From assembly GCA_021737785.1 (NCBI GenBank), contig JAIPDI010000013.1, positions 37,593 through 101,592 on the forward strand: DNA of 64,000 nt, written 5' to 3'. Within the stretch, counting starts at the first letter, position 1, and every line of letters begins with the position of its first letter. The DNA comes from Deltaproteobacteria bacterium. GTDB taxonomy: Bacteria > Desulfobacterota > DSM-4660 > Desulfatiglandales > Desulfatiglandaceae. A model generated the notes under the pieces. The model saw nothing but the letters and a program-made list of their open reading frames with translations, was not told where the DNA came from and did no database searches. Below, piece by piece: positions 59,942 through 64,000 of the stretch. A program made the translations under genes and the position numbers.

Positions 59942-62014
59942 TCACCTGCTCCTCGCCCCCTTCACCACAATATTCCACACCGCCCGCCCAAAGTAGCTCA
60001 CCTGCGTCCTTGCCGGCCTTCTCAAGTACGCCTCCACGTAGCGTTTCTCCGACGCGCAGATCTCTTCAAAGGTCTCAGGCATGTCCGCATAAAAGGGGGG
60101 CACCAGCCCCGGCTTCACATGCATTCTCAAGGCCCGGATCTCCTTAGGGTAGAGGCTCAGGTAATGGTAGCTCAAGGGCCTGACCCCGAACAACTGCAAG
60201 TCCCCTTTGAGCCAGTTGTACAGCATGGGGAGTTCATCCAGCCACAGCCTCCGCATCACCTTTCCCCAAGGGGTTATTCGAAAATCATTGTCCAGTTTCC
60301 CCCCCTTCTTAAGGCCCTGGATGCGATACACGTAATCCTGCAGGAACTCGGAATAGGGGTGCATGGTCCTGAACTTATAAATGGACAGCACCTCCCCTCT
60401 GGTGCCCACGCGCTTCAGCGACACGAACGGCCCGTAGGTAGGATCCGTGTTCAACGATGGGGTCAGCAGCTTCCGGCCGACAAAGTAGAGACGATGACCG
60501 ATCTCCCTTTCCGCCACGATGTGAAACCCGCAGAAGGAAAGCCGGCCCAGAATCTCGGACCTGGAGATCCGGCGGGACCTTCCTTTGGTCAAGAAAAAGT
60601 AGACCTTTTTAACCCGGGGAAGCTTGGGGATCACCCTGTGAATCAGAAAATCCACTGCATAGATACCATGGGCCATGATTCGCGGATATTTCTGGAACAT
60701 CCACTCCCGGTGGGTCTGGATGGTGTGGACCTTCCCCACAAAGTGACCCCCGGCCGCCAGCATGTTATGGGCCTCCAGAAAATACCGGTTGATGTTGCGA
60801 ATATCGTTCACCTCGTGGAGATTGATGAAAAGTCTCACCGGCCGCGCGTCCATGGCATCCAGGTGGAGGATCTCCACGCTGTTCCGCAGGACCATTTCCG
60901 CCTGGATGATTTGCGAGAGATCCAGGATTTGATCCAGAAATTCAAACACGGCCGGATCATCCCTGAGGGCCCGGTCCCTAAGGCGTTCTCTCACCGGGGA
61001 CATGAGGGCAGCGCGTATCTTGTCGAAGTCCACGACGAAGGGAAGTTCTTCCTGAACCAGGACAGAGGAAGCAAGCATCGCCTTTTCTGCAGGCGAAACG
61101 CTCGAGTCGCCCTGGGGAAACAGGACCTCGGCCGGGTCCCTGTCGTCCCGGTCTCCTTTTCCCATCCTGCAATAAACCGCGCAGAGCACTCCCTCGAGAA
61201 CAACCAGAAGGATGACCGGACCAAAGACCTGGGTCCTGGAAAATTCGGTGAGCCTGAAGAGAAAAACAACCGAGGCCAGGCTAAAGAAGAGCAATGCGGC
61301 CGCTTTCATCCATGGCCACAGAGCGTGATAAAAATTGAGGTAGTTCCTCTGCTCAAACTTGCGCGTCACCATAGACACAACGAACCAGAGGGCGTAGATC
61401 AACAGGAGGAGTTTTTCATAATCGGGAAGGAGGTGAAGGCCGTCCCTTTTGATATAGTTGACCACAAAGAAGGAGATCCCCACCAGGACAAAATCAGCGG
61501 CTGCAAGAGGAAGCCGAAAGGCGCCGGTATTTTTCCCCGAATGCGTCCCCTGTGTAGAAGGACCGATCCTGGATTGCACATACCATTTATAAAACAAAGA
61601 AAAGAAGACCCATTCAGACACGATCAAGATCAGGCAGGTCCCGAAAACATGGGCCCTCGAAAAGGCGTACAGCCCCATCAGCACCACCATCAGGGCCATG
61701 AAATAGGCCAGGTACAGCCCGGCCTTTGAGATGGCCCACATGGTATGCCGGTAGCCCTTCAAGGGCCTGAATCGAAACTTCTTCGTGCCCAGTGAGACCA
61801 GGAGCCAGATCCCATAGAATGCCATGAGCAGCTTGAAATAGCTGGGACTGAGCTCAAGCGTTCCCCTTTTCAAGTAGTTCAATGAAAAGAATGCCGCATT
61901 GAGCAGAAAGAAATCCGCGAGCGCCAGCAAAAAGGAGAGCGCCGCAGAAGAACGCGTCTGGCCTTCAAAAAGGGTATTCTCGCGTATGTCCATCTTTGCG
62001 TATGGAGAATTCAT
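59942..62014 (-). CDS. Large membrane glycosyl-1-phosphate transferase (bacterial sugar transferase) with duplicated membrane module
   Basis: 690 residues from MNSPYAKMDIRENTLF; 48 further codons upstream overlap a decayed gene fragment and are rejected. Two homologous four-helix modules lie at about 20-150 (ADFFLLNAAFFSLNYLKRG) and about 165-290 (ADFVLVGISFFVVNYIKRDG). A soluble middle part (about 350-530; LHEVNDIRNINRYFLEAHNMLAAGG, FCGFHIVAEREIGHRLYFVGRK) resembles the end of a methyltransferase-like fold. The C-terminal catalytic domain shows YKFRTMHPYSE, WLDELPMLYNWLKGDL and FGVRPLS, as in WcaJ/PglC-type enzymes that load a sugar phosphate on undecaprenyl phosphate. It is the probable initiating enzyme of the local surface glycan. 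Confidence 0.82.
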   Translation of the reverse strand: MNSPYAKMDIRENTLFEGQTRSSAALSFLLALADFFLLNAAFFSLNYLKRGTLELSPSYFKLLMAFYGIWLLVSLGTKKFRFRPLKGYRHTMWAISKAGLYLAYFMALMVVLMGLYAFSRAHVFGTCLILIVSEWVFFSLFYKWYVQSRIGPSTQGTHSGKNTGAFRLPLAAADFVLVGISFFVVNYIKRDGLHLLPDYEKLLLLIYALWFVVSMVTRKFEQRNYLNFYHALWPWMKAAALLFFSLASVVFLFRLTEFSRTQVFGPVILLVVLEGVLCAVYCRMGKGDRDDRDPAEVLFPQGDSSVSPAEKAMLASSVLVQEELPFVVDFDKIRAALMSPVRERLRDRALRDDPAVFEFLDQILDLSQIIQAEMVLRNSVEILHLDAMDARPVRLFINLHEVNDIRNINRYFLEAHNMLAAGGHFVGKVHTIQTHREWMFQKYPRIMAHGIYAVDFLIHRVIPKLPRVKKVYFFLTKGRSRRISRSEILGRLSFCGFHIVAEREIGHRLYFVGRKLLTPSLNTDPTYGPFVSLKRVGTRGEVLSIYKFRTMHPYSEFLQDYVYRIQGLKKGGKLDNDFRITPWGKVMRRLWLDELPMLYNWLKGDLQLFGVRPLSYHYLSLYPKEIRALRMHVKPGLVPPFYADMPETFEEICASEKRYVEAYLRRPARTQVSYFGRAVWNIVVKGARSR

Positions 62015-62079
62015 GGAGGGGGTGACTGGATCTTGATGCGGTGTAGAAACAGCGGGACGTGATGTCAGACGGTCATGGG

Positions 62080-62133
62080 GTTGGTAAAGGTATTCTGGTG
62101 GATCAGGATTTTCGTGCCCGCTATGTCGGTGCC
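62080..62133 (-). pseudogene. Fragment of a beta-helix protein gene, duplicate of part of 63304-63357
   Basis: About 54 bp match 63304-63357 closely. On the minus strand the fragment reads GTDIAGTKILIHQNTFTNP, against AGTKILIHHNTFTNS in the other copy. It is a relic of the same repeat-type (right-handed beta-helix) gene. It lies just upstream of the sugar transferase. Confidence 0.6.
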
Positions 62134-62159
62134 ATCCATCCCTGCCGAAAGCGGTCATC

Positions 62160-62622
62160 CGATGTCCGAGGTCCGAGGTCCGATGTCAGAGGTCAGGGTT
62201 CTGAAGGCAACCGCCAGATATTTGCAGTCTAAAGCATAGTCTAACCAAGTGTCGGTTTCAGCGCTTGCCCTGTGAAATACTTGCCCCGTTAAACCTTTCC
62301 CTTTTTCGTTTAACCGGGGGACGAAGTCTCAGCGTAGCGAATTTCACCGGGGTTTTCGCCATCAGCATCCGTCAGTGAATATTTCTCCTCAGCAGGCCAG
62401 GCCCTGCTCAGTTCGAATATTTCCATCGACAAGGCGTAGGCTCTCTTATACACGCGAAGATCCTTCGCCGATTTTATCTGCTCGCTCACACTCCCCCCCT
62501 ACTCTTACATCTGACCTCCGACATCGGACATCCGACATCTGTCTTTTCACTCCGACATCAGACCTCTGACCTCTGTCTTTTCCCTCTGACCTCGGACATC
62601 TGACATCTGGCATCTCAGGTAA
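62160..62622. repeat. Low-complexity repeat family E with intervening non-coding DNA
   Basis: Two tracts (62160-62207 and 62507-62622) consist of words like GATGTCCGAGGTCC and ACATCTGACCTCCGACATCGG. Between them, 62280-62325 contains a hairpin-forming stretch (CCCGTTAAAC ... GTTTAACCGGGG). No gene is visible in 62134-62546. The second tract runs into and ends the phosphoesterase fragment at 62547. Confidence 0.75.
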
Positions 62623-62786
62623 TAATCGAGGGCGCATTTGTAGACCAGTGAGTTGTGGGCAAAATCATCCGAACCCGTGCCGTCTCCTCGGTGCATATCG
62701 CTCATAATGATGAGCTTTGTATATTCCGAAAGCGGCAGTCTCTTGATTCTGGTCTTTGGCGAATAGACGTCTTTTAAATCTAACAT
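62547..62786 (-). pseudogene. Truncated calcineurin-like metallophosphoesterase (N-terminal fragment)
   Basis: The first about 58 residues read as a metallophosphoesterase start: MLDLKDVYSPKTRIKRL, then LIIMSDMHRGDGTGSDDF with the first metal-binding motif (DxH-type, SDMHRGDG). After YKCALDYYLR the frame enters the family E repeat (CQMSDVRGQREKTEVRG) and stops. All later metal-binding motifs (GNHD, GHTH) are missing. The gene has evidently been cut by the repeat tract or a recombination joint. No activity is expected. Confidence 0.7.
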
Positions 62787-62891
62787 TGTAAACCGGGCTC
62801 TGCTCTAAAAGTTAGCCAAAATGGCTCAAAGCCGAAATGGGTAAAGAGATCCTGAGAGTATTGGAGAGAGGCCATGAAAGGCGTGAACATT

Positions 62892-63036
62892 TTACCGAAA
62901 ATGGCCCGCCAAAATATCGGCGGGTAAACCTTGGGCGGAAATCGGTAAAGGAAGGTGGTGCGCGATGTCGATGTTACCGAAAATGGCCCGCCAAAAAGCC
63001 GGCGGGTAAACCTTGGGCTGAAATCATTAAGGAGCC
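62892..63036. repeat. Tandem repeat, period about 82 bp, with internal hairpin
   Basis: TTACCGAAAATGGCCCGCC starts at 62892 and again at 62974. Each unit contains a hairpin GCCCGCC...GGCGGGT and ends GTAAACCTTGGGC(G/T)GAAATC. A shorter third relative may precede it near 62820-62860. The open frame across 62837-63166 is probably accidental, since it only translates this repeat. The gap 62787-63123 contains no other feature. Confidence 0.75.
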
Positions 63037-63123
63037 ATTGAAGGCCAAAGGAGAACCAAAAACCATCCTGAAGATCCCGTTAATCCTGTCCAAGAGATTC
63101 TTTGCGTATTTGAACAAGTCCTA

Positions 63124-63363
63124 TTTGAAAATAACCGGATTTGGTCTGTCGAACGCATTGTTATAAAAAAACACCTTGGTCTCAGGCGTCACGGGCCAAG
63201 GTTTTATAACCTCGGCCCCGGGCTGATCCTGCGCAAACCAGTTGTTGTAAACCCTGGCCTCTTCCTCCGGTATTCCCCGAATCCCGATGGCCCGAACCTT
63301 GGAGTTGGTGAAGGTATTGTGGTGAATGAGGATCTTCGTGCCCGCGATGTCTGCCCCATGCCC
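63124..63363 (-). pseudogene. C-terminal fragment of a right-handed beta-helix (pectate-lyase-like) protein
   Basis: Reads DIAGTKILIHHNTFTNSKVRAIGIRGIPEEEARVYNNWFAQ and later VFFYNNAFDRPNPVIFK, with the regular NNxF/HNTF turns of parallel beta-helix repeats. The upstream part is replaced by a GCGCTCTGCGCC repeat (63365-63400), and no start codon belonging to the family is present. A 54-bp piece is duplicated at 62080-62133. It is a decayed remnant. Confidence 0.65.
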
Positions 63364-63401
63364 TTTGCGCTCTGCGCCATGCGCTCTGCGCCCATGCCCC
63401 A

Positions 63402-63671
63402 CTACGTTGCGGCTTGCCGACGAGCCAAATAGTGTTGGTCCAGGCACTGTCGCAAATATGTCTTTATAACGGCCTGGCGGCTGATATTTAATTCTCTTGC
63501 AATCGTATCGAGCTCCTTTAGCATATCCAGGGTAAGATCCACATTAACACGCTGAATCGCTGGTTTCATCTCCCCTTTGTTTGTAAAAAAGCGAGATATA
63601 TCCTCCCCGCTCATTGCCTTTTCCGCAATGTCATCGGCAGATACTCTGGGGTTCTTAGCTGTATTCCTCAT
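63402..63671 (-). CDS. brnA: BrnA-type antitoxin (ribbon-helix-helix)
   Basis: 89 residues. The C-terminal half is a ribbon-helix-helix (QRVNVDLTLDMLKELDTIARELNISRQAVIKTYLRQCLDQH), the N-terminal part is a flexible toxin-binding arm with SGEDISRFFTNKG. It overlaps the toxin gene by 17 bp and follows it, the order normal for BrnTA. It should neutralise the toxin and repress the operon by binding the palindrome near 63950. Confidence 0.85.
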   Translation of the reverse strand: MRNTAKNPRVSADDIAEKAMSGEDISRFFTNKGEMKPAIQRVNVDLTLDMLKELDTIARELNISRQAVIKTYLRQCLDQHYLARRQAAT

Positions 63672-63933
63672 AGAGTTTCTCCTCTTGCTTTGTGGATTTC
63701 CAGAGTGTCACAAGATGATAGTATTCTCCGTCATCGTCCTCCCTGATTTCATATATGACTGAATAAAGCCTTCCTCTCACCCACCCAATCGCACGAAATT
63801 GTTCCGGATCATCGCAACGGGAGTCAACATAATGAGGATGGGACCAAATTTCCTGGACTTCAGCCAAATCGACTTGACGACGAGGGTCTGACTTGAGCTT
63901 TCGGCTTTTTCGGTTGTCGAATTTGAAACGCAT
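63655..63933 (-). CDS. brnT: BrnT-type toxin (RelE-fold ribonuclease)
   Basis: 92 residues: MRFKFDNRKSRKLKSDPRR, LAEVQEIWSHPHYVDSRCDDPEQFRAIGWVRGRLYSVIYEIRED and the terminal YHLVTLWKSTKQEEKLYEEYS follow the BrnT pattern (R...IG.v.gr...viy..r, then a late K/R-Y helix). Compared with well-known BrnT proteins the N-terminal helix is less typical, so it may be a divergent member. It is the first gene of the pair. The ATG has little ribosome-binding sequence. Confidence 0.82.
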   Translation of the reverse strand: MRFKFDNRKSRKLKSDPRRQVDLAEVQEIWSHPHYVDSRCDDPEQFRAIGWVRGRLYSVIYEIREDDDGEYYHLVTLWKSTKQEEKLYEEYS

Positions 63934-63947
63934 ATGTTCAGAAAACT

Positions 63948-63975
63948 AATATAACAGTTATACCATTCATGTCAA
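63948..63975 (-). promoter_or_regulatory. brnTA promoter with palindromic operator
   Basis: On the minus strand TTGACA (63970-63975), a 16-base spacer and TATATT (63948-63953) form a good sigma-70 promoter 15-42 bp before the toxin start. The palindrome TATAAC-A-GTTATA (63950-63962, plus strand) overlaps the -10 box and is the probable antitoxin operator. Confidence 0.75.
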
Positions 63976-64000
63976 TATCTTTCAAATCATCCGTCCCGCA

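Noticed and set aside
58414..60147. A 577-codon plus-strand open frame
   Set aside because: Antisense of the oxidoreductase/acetyltransferase fusion, whose motifs on the minus strand are unambiguous.
59873..61729. A 618-codon open frame on the plus strand
   Set aside because: Shadow of the sugar transferase gene. It lacks recognisable domains, and the opposite strand has clear catalytic motifs.
62015..62158. N-terminal extension of the sugar transferase
   Set aside because: It runs across a duplicated beta-helix gene fragment in another frame; family-like sequence begins after 62014.
62837..63166. A possible 109-residue gene
   Set aside because: Its codons merely translate the 82-bp tandem repeat and flanking debris; the two repeat units fall in different frames and no family is recognisable.

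Overview
The window looks like a chromosomal segment of a Gram-negative anaerobe of the Desulfobacterota (Deltaproteobacteria). This rests on gene content, not on a database search. The markers are a heptose-kinase / DUF4416 / YicC / RemA-like / guanylate kinase block, 2-hydroxyacyl-CoA dehydratase-type subunits, a coenzyme B12 acyl-CoA mutase, a PAS/sigma-54 activator, DUF169, and many PAS sensor kinases. An RND pump, a lytic transglycosylase and a heptose kinase show that the cell has an outer membrane. No rRNA, tRNA, CRISPR array or insertion sequence was recognised.

Layout. 1-2932: a cut-off MarR-type regulator and a two-gene quaternary-amine-type ABC importer. 3132-6479: a triple-PAS histidine kinase followed by an unusual KaiC-like/XRE/cupin fusion. 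6549-11507: asparagine synthetase, a VOC protein, GAF and universal-stress proteins and two small unknowns. 11815-23523: a secreted phosphodiester-glycosidase-like protein, then a FadR-type regulator divergent from a catabolic cluster (B12 mutase large and small subunits, PaaK-like CoA ligase, thiamine-diphosphate lyase, two dehydratase-type Fe-S subunits), then an M24 peptidase. 23936-27490: the housekeeping block. 27871-34381: TrkAH potassium uptake, MltD, a CCA/poly(A) polymerase and an AhpD-like protein. 34693-43364: a sensor kinase, DUF169, and an MBL / amidohydrolase-like / acyl-CoA-dehydrogenase-like operon divergent from a Cys-containing sigma-54 activator. 43518-49965: a diguanylate cyclase, then TetR and an AcrAB-type pump. 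50085-54448: peptide-binding protein / YfiR / CHASE8-like histidine kinase / response regulator. 54519-62014: surface polysaccharide genes. 62080-63975: decayed fragments and a BrnTA toxin-antitoxin pair.

The strongest candidate for an undescribed system is the 13.5-22.3 kb cluster. The thiamine lyase and the dehydratase families both act on 2-hydroxyacyl-CoA. The mutase family can interconvert branched 2-hydroxyacyl-CoA and linear 3-hydroxyacyl-CoA, and the ligase can supply CoA esters. A plausible reading is a formyl-CoA-dependent or 2-hydroxyacyl-CoA-centred route for a ketone or branched acid. The mutase has non-standard residues at two known active-site positions. The first three structural genes lie between two 264-bp direct repeats. 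The cluster's control region carries palindromes that resemble operators of PdhR/LldR-type FadR-family regulators.

A second theme is repeat invasion. At least five families of short dispersed or low-complexity repeats fill the intergenic spaces. They also enter genes: the tail of the thiamine enzyme, the tail of a response regulator, a linker in a two-enzyme fusion, and about 66 residues inside a tetratricopeptide-like region of an O-antigen-ligase-type protein.
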